64,000 bases of DNA from Heterohyrax brucei (taxonomy: Eukaryota > Chordata > Mammalia > Hyracoidea > Procaviidae), in NCBI GenBank assembly GCA_028571685.1, contig CM053148.1, positions 91,286,001 to 91,350,000 of the forward strand. The letters are read 5' to 3'. The notes beneath the pieces are model-generated. The model made no database searches and was not told where the DNA came from. It was given only the letters and a program-made list of their open reading frames with translations. Positions within the stretch are counted from its first letter, which is position 1. Each line of letters opens with the position of its first letter. Made by a program: the position numbers and the translations under genes. This document shows, piece by piece, positions 9,909 to 22,280 of this stretch.

Positions 9909-10604
9909 TAATTGTATTAGAAGACTGGGAGGAAATAACAGATTCCCAAAGTATACAAAAGGTAGTAGGAAAAGATATTAAATATTGTGTCTCAGGTAAC
10001 CTGTGACATTTAGTACTCAGCAGATTTTAAGACTATTTTGAAAGGAGAAATCAAGCATGGTACTGAAAGGTAGGAAGATATTTCTGAGAGGGGAGAGATT
10101 CGTCAGCTAACTTGAAATTCATTTTGTACTCCCACAGTTCTTCCCATTTATATCTGATGTGATACATTTTATAGCAAAGCTATTCAGCTCACATCTCTGA
10201 TCTCCTTAAAAAGTGAGAACTGCCTTGCTCAACCTGGAACTATCAGTTCTTAGTACTGTCAATTCTAAATTTCCTAGTTTGTGTTTAATGAACATATGCA
10301 CCCAAGGAAGGCAACAACTTTTCAATAAATTAAAACCTCACTAAAAAGGTACATTTGAGGGAGTAAAATATCATGTGGTATCTTCCAAAGACACTTGAAG
10401 ATAACTTTTCTAACAGACACTGTTTGAAATTGCACTCTAACTTGCCCTAAAGCCATGCCACAGTGATAGCAATTATCTTTTATTTCAGAAACCCCAAAGA
10501 ATGCATTCAAAATCATCAAGTTAAAAAAAATGCATTGAAGATCTATAAAATGTATTAAAATTTGGGCAACCAATTGTTGAGATATTTTTTCCTTCTCTTG
10601 TTAA
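9909..10604. other. No gene seen
   Basis: AT-rich, unassigned. The minus-strand frame at 10322-10573 has no recognisable domain. Confidence 0.45.
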
Positions 10605-10758
10605 AACTTACTGCCATTGAGTCAATTCTGATTCAGAGCAACCCTATTATAGGACAGAGTAGAACTCCCCCAGTTTCCACGAAGTGGTTGGTGAATTCAA
10701 ACTGCCAAATTTTTGATTAGCAGCTGTAGCACTTAACCACTATGCCACCAGGGTTTCC
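10605..10758 (-). repeat. AfroSINE
   Basis: Minus-strand copy, tail 'actgccattgagtcaattctgattcagagc' to head 'actatgccaccagggtttcc', with a short deletion in the body. Confidence 0.88.
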
Positions 10759-10772
10759 GCTCATTAAATTTA

Positions 10773-10862
10773 AGGAAACAGTGGCCCAGGGTGTTTCAGT
10801 TCCTCATCCAAAGTCACACATTAAGTAAATGGCAAACAAGGTCTCCTTTACTCAAAAGACTC
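10773..10862 (-). repeat. MIR SINE fragment
   Basis: 'aaggaaacagtggcccagggtgtttcag...caaagtcacacattaagtaaatggc' is the typical reverse-strand MIR core, heavily diverged, so an ancient pan-mammalian insertion. Confidence 0.7.
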
Positions 10863-11084
10863 TTCTTTCAACTTGTCAGATTAACTCATATAGAAGAGCA
10901 GATGAAGAGAGGGAGACATTTTCTATCCCTTGAGAATATTTTATGTCACCATCTATGAAAAAATTCAGTTATGTATTTCCAACCTGAAATCATAAGAATA
11001 AAGAAAAGTCTCCAAAACAGCAGCAAATAGCAACATAACATGATTTTTTTTGTGTGCACAATTCCCAGTTCTATGAATCCTGTG
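10863..11084. other. No feature seen
   Basis: Unassigned sequence between two MIR fragments. Confidence 0.4.
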
Positions 11085-11250
11085 TTGCACAACTTCATCT
11101 ATGTCACTACAACCTCTTTAAGCTACCAGACTAGTCATCTATAAAGTGGAGATTATAATATCACATTCAGAGTGTTGTTATAAAGACTAACTGAAGGACT
11201 TTTTTTTAATCCTACTTGTTAGGACCTAGAACTTAGAAATATCCATTTGT
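11085..11250 (+). repeat. MIR SINE fragment
   Basis: 'acctctttaagctacc...catctataaagtggagattataatatcacattcagagtgttgttataaagactaa' follows the MIR 3' half in forward orientation. Confidence 0.65.
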
Positions 11251-14164
11251 ATGCTAGATGTTCTGTCTTAATTTCTATCTGTTTCTACAACTCCCCAAAC
11301 CCATTCTGTCAATACACAAAAATTTATACCATATTTGCTATATGCCAGACACTCATAACAAGATGTTTGATAGTGTATGACCTACAAAAGGACAAGACCC
11401 TGGCCTTGATTCTGTAGAAAACAGAGGTTGAAGCAAACATTAAGAAACATTGATGATTTATTAAGGAGTAGAAACCAATGACACAAAGGTGTTAGAGAAT
11501 AAAAAGTCAGGTAAAGAAAAAGATGCAAATAAATATGTGCTTGATATATTACTATGCAACCTACTACTTGACGAAGGGCCTTTAAGTACATCATTTCTGC
11601 AGGTGGCTCAGTATGTGTGTTTCCTGACCAATAGAGAGAACATTCTGGAGCCTGCAGGTGAATTTACACTTCAGAGTAATTAATCAGGAAGGAAAAGATA
11701 ATAGAGAGGAGAGTTATCCTTCTGCCAAGTTCTCTTATCTCTTGTTTCTCATTAATCAAAATTTATCCCACAGAAGGATACCTTACCACTTCTTCTACAA
11801 TTCGACGGGATGTCTACTGTCATGGGCATCCACATAAAGATGCTAAATACCACTCCTTTTGCTATGTCATTTCATCCAATTGTATCAAGTGGGAGAGGAG
11901 TGGAAATTTTCATGATTTATTTGTCTGGTTGATTCAGCTCTTCACAGGTGGCCACATGTAAAAGGTTCAGGAATCCCAGGTCAAGTGTCTTGGCTCTCAG
12001 AGGTTGTTACCTAGGTCAAAGTAAACTGTTGGAGAGCTGAATCATGTGAGCCAATGGAGGAAAAGTTAGAGAAGGAGAATATGCCAAAATGTCTCTACTG
12101 CTGCTAAGACAGCTAGTAAATTGTAGCCAGAGAAGCTTATGCTGGATTTAGTAATAATATAGTTATTACTGGCTCTTGTTTCTTGGTGGTATGTATTCCC
12201 ACCATATCTATGCTGGCCTTTTTGTTACGTGTCTCAAAATGGATCTTGACACAAGTTGATCTTGTAGACTGAGTCCTGCCACATCAATACAAGTCCCACT
12301 AATCCCTCCTCAACATCACAGAGGTAGAATCTATACCACATAAGAAGCCATATCAGATGACAAAAAGGAGGATAGTCACACAACGCTAGAATCATGGCTC
12401 AGCCAAGCTGACAAATATTTTGGGGGGACACAGGTCAATCTATAAGTTGAGCATATATGTGTATAAATGTGTGAATGTCTGCGTGTGTCTGTATAATAAG
12501 CCACAAGAGAAAAACAATTGCCAACAGGAAGAGTAAACAGTGGAGCAAAGCATAAGGGTCAGACTTGAAGTATAACAGTAAAAATTGGATTAAAAATGCA
12601 CTTCTGTTAGTAATGGATGTTAACAGCTTTAGTTTAAGAACTGAAATATTGAAATGTAGTATGTATCTTCCCAATCAGTGGAGTGAAAATATGTGATCAA
12701 TGCAGAAATCAGTATGAAAGAAGACTACCACAAAGAAAAGGAAATAAAAGAAAGAAAAAGAAGAAGCACACAGTAAGAGAACAGAAATGTATAAAGATAT
12801 CTTCAGAATCACAATAAGTATAACCAAACTTAATAGATTACAGAAATATAGAGAGATTATTAGGGTAGATAAAAATATCTATTGAGATTTAGAACAGACA
12901 GATGTTTAAAGACAGATTTTTAAAAAATGCAATTAATAAAGACTAATCAAGTGAAAGTTGATATATTTACATAAATGCAGACAAAATTAATTTTATGTAA
13001 AATAAATTGTTATAGATAAGGAAAGCCTCTATTAAAATAATTATTTAAACATTCAAAAATAAGTTTTAAAACAGATGAAAAGAATGATTCTCTTTCCAAA
13101 AAGCCACAAGTTTAAGAAATAAAAAGAGCTAAGCCAAAGAGAACTTACTTGTCTATCATTCACAAATGATATCTATATTTTTATAATTAATGAGGGTGTC
13201 ATGATGCTGTATGTAGGTCAGGTTAAATAAAAATAAATTTTCTTTTTCCCTGTAACAAAAATTAAGAAATCATAGTTAGCACATCCATTTGCAATAAAAA
13301 CAGAATAATACATTCTATCATCAATCTAAAAAGGACATATAATAATTATTAATATCTGGATCAAGCTGTAAGTTTCTGAGCTCTTTTGACCTGATTAAAA
13401 GTAGATGAATCAGGTCAAATGCAGGATAAACAGCATAACTGAATACTTTCGCAGAATTAATACTTTGCCTAAGGAATTCAATTCTCTTAAATGTTCAAGT
13501 ACACAAAGAAATGTTTTCTTCATTATTCTGTTTACAATACATTGGGGACTATTCCACTGAATAAAAGTGAAAAAAAAAAAGAAATAGATTCTTAACTTAT
13601 TGAAAACATTAAAGTCAACTACTTCAAGTTAAAAAAAATCCTGTCTCATAATTTACTGATAATGAACAAAAAAAGCTTCCATCTGCAACAGTTATAAAAA
13701 TAACATGGTAAACAATGTGTGCAATCTAATATTAGTGAAGTAGAGAGCAGGGAGCAAATTTAATGACAATATTGAAATAATATATTGCAAATTTTCTGCA
13801 AGTATAGAGTCTTATGATTTGATGCTCTTCTAATTTTTATAGATCTTTTATAAACAGAGAAATTTCTAAAAAAGAAAAAATCCCAGTTTTTTATTTATGG
13901 AATTATTTTTTGCCATTCTATTTTATTTTTGTTCATTTTTCCTTTATGATTTACCTTGGCAGAGCTCATTCTATCAATTCTATCTATTAATTTCATCAGT
14001 TCATTGAACTATATTTAGCATATGTATATTTTGTTCTCTCTTCAAACTGCATTTTCTATTTTTCACATATTTATTTGATATTTTCTATGACAGCAAATTT
14101 TAAGTACACAAACATGACCTTTAAGTTGAAGTATATTGGTGTAGCTGATATTTTGAAATTTGAT
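11251..14164. other. Long AT-rich stretch without a gene
   Basis: No element confidently assigned. 11300-11360 ('atttgctatatgccagacactcat') could be the end of an old LINE2/MIR. Open frames at 11382-11683 and 12435-12674 are short, overlap on opposite strands, and lack any domain. A-runs occur near 13570 and 13630. Confidence 0.5.
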
Positions 14165-15009
14165 TTAAAAATAATGTGGAAGTGTGGTGCTAAGATGGCA
14201 GAGCAGCCACAAGCATCCTTAGATCCCTTTAACAATGAAGAATCAGTAGTTGTTGTTTGAGGATTATGTAAGACCTTGTATAGGATTATATAGGACATTC
14301 TAAGAGTCCTGAATATCAGGCAGAAAGATAAGAGATTAGAGTTTGTGACAAGGAGGGGAGAGCAGGTCCAAAAGCAACTATTTCAACCAGAAATAAATCT
14401 GAACCCCACAGAGACGCACACTTCTGCCAGCCAAGTAAAGTCATTGCATGGCAGTGAGGCAGCCAAACAGAACAGTGGCAGAGTGAGCTTCAGAAAGCCA
14501 TATCTGCAGAACCACTGATGATTTTAACTTCAGCATTGTAAACTAAATTCTTATGAACTCTGGCAGATTTAAATCTTCCCTGTACATTGATTTCTGTCCC
14601 TTTCCCCAGCACTTCCACCTTTCTGTGCTGGTCTCCATCAAATACTTAATTCTGAGGCTGTACCTGGGCCAGAAGTGGGACACTTTGCATGTGTTCCCAC
14701 AGCTGTTTTCCTGGCCTTGTATTGGGAAACAGAAGAAAGAATAAAAGATCTTCCAACTTCCCTGAGCCTAAAACACCTGCTACTTTTCTCAGCACGCTTA
14801 CAGTTCTAACCACCGGGTAACAGATCATTAGAATTTCTAAGGACCCAATAATCAAACAATGTCAAATGACTAGACAACTTGGACATTCAAAAACTAAATT
14901 AAATATATACATATGTCAGAACACAACAGCCGACATGAGTTGGATCCGACTCAACGGCACTTGGTTTTGGCAGAGACAAAATTGATCCCTAATCATGTAA
15001 AGCCACAAT
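14165..15009 (+). mobile_element. Old L1, 5' UTR
   Basis: 5' end 'gtggtgctaagatggcagagcagcc' carries an AAGATGGC motif like the YY1 site near L1 5' ends. The UTR continues through 'cacagagacgcacacttctgcc' and 'gaacagtggcagagtgagc' to the ORF1 region. Its UTR type differs from that of the younger L1s at 53.6 and 55.5 kb. A SINE tail fragment lies at 14928-14970. Frames at 14071-14855 are incidental. Confidence 0.65.
14928..14970 (+). repeat. Tail-only SINE fragment
   Basis: About 40 bp equal to the extreme 3' end of the AfroSINE (GAGTTGGATCCGACTCAACG, then GCACTTGGTTTTGG), with no SINE body upstream. It has the GGATCC-centred version of the box in plus orientation, inside the old L1 5' UTR. 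Confidence 0.75.
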
Positions 15010-15995
15010 GGCTTTTAGAAAACTCCCCAAACAGTCAAAAATTTTCCAGATGAAGAGGACTTCCTGTAATTATTGGAGGTAGAATGCTAGACAGTAATGT
15101 TTAGAGCTCTTCAAAATATCAGGAAGGAGATTAGGCAAAGCACAGAAGACCATAATGAAAATGTAAAGAGTCTGCTTGAAATGCTTGAGCAATAATGATG
15201 TGGAATTAAGCAGACAGACAATAAATTTGCAGACTTAGATAATTCAATAGAAACTCAAAGGAGGACTGAGTCAATGGAATGCAGAATTAGTGAGACTGAA
15301 GATATAACAAACTCACACCAGTACATACAAGGAAAGGTCAGATAAAATAATTTAAAAAAATAATAATCACTAAGAGTTGTGCAGAACTCTATCATGAGGA
15401 ATAATTTACAAATCACTGGAGTACAAGAACAGAAAATACAGAGAGAACTGTTCAAGATATGTTTCCAGAAAATTGCCCCCATACCATGAAAAACAAGAAG
15501 ATATCTATACAAGATGCTCATTGAACCTCACACAAGGTAGATTTCAAAAGAGATGCACCAAGACATTATCATTAAGCTTAACAAAACTAAAGGTAAAAAA
15601 GGCTTTTAAAAGCAACAGAAACTGCGATGGCATCGTTAAGTGTTATGTCTGATAACTAAAATGTTGACAGTTCCCATCTGCCAGATGTCCCTTGAAGAGT
15701 TTATGAGCAGTTCTACTCCATCCTGTAGGGTCACTGTGAGTTGGAACTGACTTGAAGGTAGTGGGTTTTGTTGTTGCTTGTTTGTTTTTTAAAGCAGCTA
15801 GGCTTATACGAGAAAATAACATACAAAGAAGAGTCTCTAAGACTAAGCTCAGATTGCTAAGCAGAAACCATGCTGGTAAGAAGACAATAGGATGGCACAT
15901 ACAAACCCTTGATGGAAAACAAAAAACTGCTTAGCAAAAATTACATATCCTGCAAAATTGTCTCTCAAATATGATGGTGCAATTAGGGCATTGTC
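15010..15995 (+). pseudogene. L1 ORF1 remnant, split by a SINE
   Basis: Corresponds to the RNA-binding chaperone protein of L1. The coiled-coil-like part lies at about 15080-15330 ('agaccataatgaaaatgtaaagag', 'aatggaatgcagaattagtgagactgaag'). The C-terminal part at 15800-15990 matches 57180-57340 of the nearly intact copy ('agcagaaaccatgctgg', 'atcctgcaaaattgtctctcaaatatga'). The reading frame is interrupted by stops and by an AfroSINE at 15617-15792. Confidence 0.7.
15617..15792 (+). repeat. AfroSINE inside L1 ORF1
   Basis: Head 'gcgatggcatcgttaagtgttatg', body 'gcagttctactccatcctgtagg', tail 'gagttggaactgacttgaaggtagtggg' and a T-rich end. Flanking 'ttttaaaagcaac' (15604-15616) and 'ttttttaaagcagc' (15785-15798) resemble a diverged target-site duplication. 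Confidence 0.85.
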
Positions 15996-16514
15996 AGATA
16001 AGCAGAAGTTTAGAGTTTGCAAAAAACAAACTGAAATTATTGGAAAAACTGAAGAAAGTTCTTCAATTAGAAGATCAATGACATCAGATAGGATGCAATG
16101 CAGAACAGGGCATTCAGATACCAAAATAGATAAAGAAACCACAAAAATAAGTAAAAACTAAAACACTCAAAACAGAAAAACAGAGATCTCAGTATGCAAA
16201 TGATGACAATTGTATACAAACAAAGAGTGTTAAACCAATGTATTCACAGAATTTTCAGCTGAAGAAGAAGTCAAGGCAATATGAAGAAACTAAAGACTGG
16301 TTTACACTTAAAACATTAGGGGTAAATATTAAGATAACCACAAAATAAATTAACAATCCTACACATTAAATTAAGAAACAAATTAAGAAGTCTCAGCAAA
16401 TGTAATGCCAACAATGAAAAAAATGATAAGCAAACCCATAAAGAAATATGACTCAGCACATAAAATTAAATGGAACTAAGAAACTGTTAACAACATACAA
16501 AGAAAGGTACCAAC

Positions 16515-17567
16515 ATGACAGCACTAAATTCAATAATTTATAATCAGTAATCACATTAAATGTAAATATCAATAATCACTTTAAATACAAATGAGTTAAA
16601 TGCACCAAAAAAAAGACAAAGATTAGCAGAATGGACCAAATAAAGCACAATCTGTCTGTATGCTACCTGCAAGAGATACGCCTTACTTTAAAAAATGCAA
16701 AGAAACTGAAACTTAAAGGGTGGAAAAAATATTTGCCAAGCTAACAACATTCATGAAAGAGTAAGAGTGGCAATATTAACTTCAGATAAAATGGACTAAA
16801 GTAAAATCCACCAGAGTGGACTAAGAAGATCACTACATATTGCTTAATGGGTCGATATATTAGGAAGACATAACTGTATTAAATGTTTATGCTTTCAATG
16901 ACAGAGATTCTAAATACATCAAATGAACTCTATCAAAATTGAAAAGTGAGATAGACAGCTCCACAATAATGGTAGAAAAGTTCAGCACACCACTTTTTGT
17001 GCTAGAACATCCAGGAAGAAGCTCAGTAAAGACACAGGAGATCTAAATGACACAATCAAGCAACTTGATCTCATAGACATATACAGAACACTCAATCATA
17101 CAACAGACAAGTATACTTTTTTTTCCCAGTGCACACGGAACATTCTCCAGAATAAACCACACATTAGGCCATAAAGGAAGCCCTAACAAAATCCAAAGCA
17201 TAAATACGTTGCAAAGCATTTTTTTGCTCTATAAAACCATAAGAGTCAAAATCAACAGCATAAAAGCAAGGGTAAAACACCATATACAAGGAAACTGAAC
17301 AACACCTTGCACAAAAATTACTGGTTTAGAGAAGAAATCAAGGACGGAAAAAAGAAATTTGTAGACTCAAATGAAAATGAACAAACCTATGGGGACACAA
17401 CAAAAGCAGTGCTCAGAGGTCAGTTTATCTTAGTAAATGCACACATTCGAAAAGAAGGAAGGGCCAAAATAAAAAAATTAACCATGCAATTCAAACAAGT
17501 AGAAAGAGTGCAACAAAAGAATCCCTCAAGCACCAGAAGAAAATATATAATTTTTAGAGCAGAATTA
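16515..17567 (+). pseudogene. L1 ORF2 remnant, endonuclease part
   Basis: ORF2 begins at the ATG 16515 ('atgacagcactaaattc', matching 57835 and 63085). The endonuclease region follows, with a CLQETH-like 'tgctacctgcaagagatacg' at about 16660. The later part reaches 17300-17567 ('gtttagagaagaaatcaagg', 'gcagtgctcagaggtcag'). Stops and frameshifts are frequent; the 103-codon frame at 17307 is one surviving piece. It is interrupted at 17567 by a nested L1. Confidence 0.75.
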
Positions 17568-18523
17568 GACTCTTTGATGGTGGCAAAGGAGGAGAGGGAG
17601 GGAGCGAGCTGGTCATAGATCAGATAGTTGATAGAAATTTGGTTGGGCGAAAGCAATAGAAAGCAGTAGAAAGATCAACTTAACTGGACTTCAGCATAAA
17701 CAGAAAACTCTTCTAATGTTAACCCAATATTGCAAGGACAGAGTAGTAGGAGCAGGGGTCTGTGGACCATGCTCTCAAGGGACATCAGGGACAACTGGCA
17801 TAACTAGCCTATTGTAGTAGAGTCTTCTATGCCACATACCAGTGAGTGATGTCTGGTGTCTCAAAAACTAGCAAGCTGCTATCTGAGGTACACCAAGTGG
17901 TCCCAACTCATCCAGAACAGATGGTCACCAAGAACAACAAAGATACAAGGAAAAGAGAGCCCAGGAGACAGAAGACCCACGTCAATGGATGACCGAATCC
18001 ACATGAGACCAGAAGAACCAGATGGTCCTGGGCCACCACCAGGGACAGCTGTTACTGGGCACACAATGTCGAATCCCAGTGACAACATGAGAAAAAGAGG
18101 GGTGCACCTCAAGAATTTCACTTAAAGACTGCAACTGATGGGCCACCAGCCTGTAGGTTCCCCTGAGAGCATGGCCCCTAGACCTGTTGCTGCCCCTGAC
18201 CAGAAAACATTACTGAGGTCAACTCTTCAGACAGGGATGGACTGGACTTGCAGACACAGTGTGACCACATGGTGTGTGCACTTTAAGGTTCTGTGCATCT
18301 ATAGGATGCTGTCCTACTGGTCTCTTACTAGAAGGGAGAGGAAAGGGTTAAGTGGAGGGGACAGGAGATTGTGAAGAAGATACGACGTATATAGAACTTA
18401 ATGGAGGAGTGTGCTGTCACTGGGCAAGGAGAGCAGAAGGAGCTTCAGATAGACATTCATGCAAATTTCATTTGGATTGTATACTTTCACTTAATCACAG
18501 TAAAAAAAAAACTAATAAAAAAG
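17568..18523 (+). mobile_element. Nested 5'-truncated L1 (3' UTR) with 13-bp target-site duplication
   Basis: Insertion beginning at 'gactctttgatggtggcaaagg', inside the 3' UTR type shared by the L1s at 8.9, 25, 61.7 and 63.5 kb, and ending in an A-rich tail (18500-18523). The flanks TAGAGCAGAATTA (17555-17567) and TAGAGCAGAATAA (18524-18536) are the duplicated target within the older L1 ORF2. Open frames at 17856-18374 are non-coding 3' UTR. Confidence 0.92.
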
Positions 18524-20101
18524 TAGAGCAGAATAAAATTAATTATATACTGGAAAAACAATTGAAAGAGTTAACAAGACCAAAAACTTGTATTCTGTAA
18601 AAGATCAAACTAACAAAGGAAACACAGGAAAGGAAACAAATAACTCAAATAAGAAATAAGTTGAAAGATATCACAATGGACCCAAATGAAATTAAAAAAA
18701 AAAATTGAACTTTAACAAATTTGAAAATCTACAGGAAATGGACAGATTGCTAGAAACACAGTAACTACCAAAATGAACGCAATCAGAAGTACAACAATTT
18801 GATAAGGCCATCACGAAAGAAGAGATTGAAAACGTGAGTAAAAATTCCCAACCAAAAAAATGTCCTGATCCAGCCAGCTTTACTGGAGAATTCTATCAAA
18901 CTTTTAGAGAAGACTTAACACTACAATTACTAAAGGTATTTCACAGAATAGAAAAGGAGTGAGTACTCTCAAACTCGTTCTATGAAGCTATCATAACCCT
19001 GATAACCAAAACCAGGTAATGAAAGCACAAAAAAAGAAAATTACAGTTCAATGTCTCTCATGAACTTAGACACAAAAATCTTCAACAAAATTCTAGTCCA
19101 CAGAATTCAGTAACATAACCAAAAAAAAAAAAAAAATGACCAAGTAGAATTCACACCAGCCATGTGGAGATGGTTCAACACTAGGTAAACAATTAATGTA
19201 GTCAACCACATAAATAAAATGAAAGATAAGAATCAGTTGATTTTATCAATTGATGCAGAAAAGACATTTGACAAAATCCAATAGCTATTCATGCTAAAAA
19301 CCCTCAGCATAACAGGAATAGAAGGAAAATTCCTCAACATAATAAAATGTATTTATGCAAAGCCAACAGTCAACATCATTGTAAGTGGAGAAATACTGAA
19401 AACATTTTGCTTGAGAATGGGAACCAGAAAATGATACCTGTTGTCACCACTTTTATTCCACATTGCGCTGGAGGCTCTAGCTACAGCAATCAGAAAAGAC
19501 AAAGAAGTAAAGGGCTTCCCACTTGGCAAAGAAGAAGTAAAAGTATCTCTGTTTGTAGATGATACGTTCTTATACACAGAGAACACTAAGGAATCCAAAC
19601 ACACACACACAAACAACAACAACTGGAACTGTTAGAAGAGTTAAGCAAAGTATCAGAATATAAGATAAACATAGATAAATCAGTTTGATTCCTTTATACT
19701 AGCAAAGACATCATCCAAGAGGGAATCACCAAATTAATACTGTTTACAATCGCCCCCCATAAGATAAAATACTTAGGAACAAATCCTACCAGACATGTAA
19801 AAGAAAATTACAAGACTCCACTCCAGAAAAACAAGAGAGCATCATAAGTAGAGAAAACTTCCTTGCTCAGAGACAAGAAGACTTAATATCTTGAAAATGT
19901 CTATTGTACCCAAAGCAAGCTGTAGATACAATGCAATCCTAAAATAAATTCCAATGTCATTTTTTAATAAGATGGAGAAACAAGTCACCAATTTCATACA
20001 GTAAGAGAGTGATCCCAGATAAGTAAAGTATTAATGAAGAAGAACAAAGGGGGAGGCTTCACATTACCTGACTTTAGAACCTACTACACTGCCACTGTGA
20101 T
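18524..20101 (+). pseudogene. L1 ORF2 remnant, reverse transcriptase part
   Basis: Resumes ORF2 directly after the nested L1. It contains the RT region with an [12 protein letters not shown] catalytic motif at about 19543-19575 (the usual F/YADD with Ala replaced by Val), preceded by 'ttgatgcagaaaagacatttgacaaaatcc' (palm motif A). An A-run occurs at about 19120-19135. Frames are short and broken; antisense frames at 19353-19622 are shadows. Confidence 0.8.
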
Positions 20102-22264
20102 ACTGACTGTGGCACAGGTCATCAACTGCTCACGTGCGAACTCAAACTCAAACAGAAGAAGATTGGAACAAGTCCATGAGAGCCAAAGTATGACCTTGAG
20201 AATATCCCTCCTGAGTTTAAAGACCATCTCAAGAACAGGTTTGTTGTGCTGATCACTAATGACTGAAGACCAGATGAATCGTGGAATGATGTCAAAGACA
20301 TTATCCATCAAGAGAGCAAGAGGTCATTAAAAAACCTGGAAAGAAAGAAAAGACCAAACTGGATGTCAGAAGAAACTCTGAAACTTGCTCTTGAATGTTG
20401 AGCAGCTAAAGCAAATAGAAGGAATGGTGAAGTAATGGACCCAAATAGAAGATTTCAAAGAACAGGTTAAGAAGATGAAATAAAGTCATTCTAATAACAT
20501 GTACAAAGAGCTGGAAATGGAAAACTAGAAGGGAAGAACATATTCTGAATTTCTCAAGCTGAAAAAACTGAAGAAAAAATTCAAGTCTCTAATTGCAATA
20601 GTGAAGACTTCCACAGGGAAACTATTAAGCAACTCAGGGAGCATCAAAAGAAGATGGAAAGCATACACAGAGTCATTATACCAGAAAGAAGGGATCAATG
20701 TCCCGCCATTTAAAGAGGCAACATGTAATCTGGAACCAATGGTACTGAAGGCAAAAGTTGAAGCTACATTGAATGTACTGGCAAAAAATAAGACTCCAGG
20801 GATTGATGGAGTATCAATTGAGATATTTCAACAAACAGATGCAGTGGTGGAGGTGCTCACTCATCTATGCCAAGAAATTTGGAGGACAGCTTCATAGTTA
20901 ACTGACTGGAAGAGATCCATATTTATGTGTATTCCAAAGAAAGGTGATCCAACTATATGGAGAAATTATGGAACAATATCATTAATAGCACACACCAATA
21001 AAATTCTGCTCAAAATGATTCAAAAGCAACTGCAACAGTATAGGAACTGCTAGAAATTTGAGATGGATTCACAAGAGGACATGGAACCAGGGATGTCATT
21101 GCTGATGTCATATGGATCTTGACTGAAAGCAGAGAATACCAGAAAGATGTTTACCTGTGTTTCATTGACTATGCAAAGGCTTTAGACTGTGTAGATCATA
21201 GTAAATTATGGCTAACATGGTGGAGAATGGGAATTCCAGAACACTTAATTGTGCTCTTAAGAAATCTGTATGTGGATCAAGAGGCAGTCTGCATGGTTAA
21301 AGTCAAAAAAGGTGTGCACCAGGATTATATCCTTTCACCATACCTTTTTAATCTGTATGCCAAGCAAATAATACAAGAAGCTGGATTATATGAAGAACAA
21401 GGTATCAGGATTGGAGGACAATTCATTAACAACCTGAGTTATGCAGATGACAACATTTTACTTGCTAGAAGTGAAGAAGATTTGAAACGCTTACTAACGA
21501 AGATCAAAGACCACAGTTTCAGTATGGATTGCATCTCAACATCAAAGAAACACAAATCCTCACAACTAAACAAGAAAGCAACATCATCATAAATGAAGAA
21601 AGGACTGAGATTGTCATGGATTTCATTTTACTTGCATCCACAATCAAAGCCCATGGAAGCAGCAGTCAAGAAACTGAAAGACACATTGCACAGGGAAAAT
21701 CTGCTGTCACATGGATCTTGGCTGAAAGCAGAAGATGCCAGAGAACATCTGCTGCAAAGAACCTCTTTAAACTGTTAAGGAGCAGAGATGTCACTTTGAA
21801 GACTAAGATGGGCCTGACTCAAGCCATGGTATTTTCAGTTGCGTCATATGCATGTAAAGCTGGGCAATGAATGAAGAAGACAGAATAAGAATTTATGCCT
21901 TGAATTGTGGTGCTGGAAAAGAATGTTGAATGTACCATGGATCGCCAAAAGAGTGGATCTGTTCTGGAAGTACAACTAGGGTACTCTTTGAAAGCAAAAA
22001 TGGCAAGACTGCATCTTACACACTTTAGACATATTGTTAGGAAGGATCAGTCTCTCTGGAGAAGGACATCATGCTTGGTAGAGTGGAAGCTTAGTGAAAA
22101 AGAGGATGACCCTTAACAAGATCGATTGACTCAGTGACCATAACAAACAATGGGCTTAAGCATAAAAATAATGGTGGACACGGTGCAAGACTGGGCAGTG
22201 TTTCATTCTGTTGCTCATAGGGTCACTATAAGTCAGAACTGACTCGATGGCACCTAACAACAAC
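20102..22264 (+). mobile_element. RTE (BovB-like) LINE nested in L1, with target-site duplication
   Basis: Longest RTE copy here. It starts in the region just after the endonuclease ('gactgtggcacaggtcatcaactgc') and runs through the linker, RT and C-terminal part to the 3' box (AGTCAGAACTGACTCGATGG) and CCTAACAACAACA. It interrupts L1 ORF2; the duplicated target is 20086-20101 (ACACTGCCACTGTGAT) and 22265-22280 (ACACTGCTACTGTAGT), 13 of 16 matching. L1 homology resumes exactly afterwards. Confidence 0.93.
20601..21592 (+). pseudogene. RTE reverse transcriptase remnant
   Basis: Two surviving frames of the RTE polyprotein. The first, 20601-20897, has the NKTPGIDGV motif that opens the RT domain. 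The second, 21119-21592, has the FIDYAKALDCVDH palm motif A and the LSYADD catalytic motif. They are in different frames with stops between them, so no enzyme is made. In an intact element this protein nicks the target and copies the RNA from its 3' end. Confidence 0.88.
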
Positions 22265-22280
22265 ACACTGCTACTGTAGT

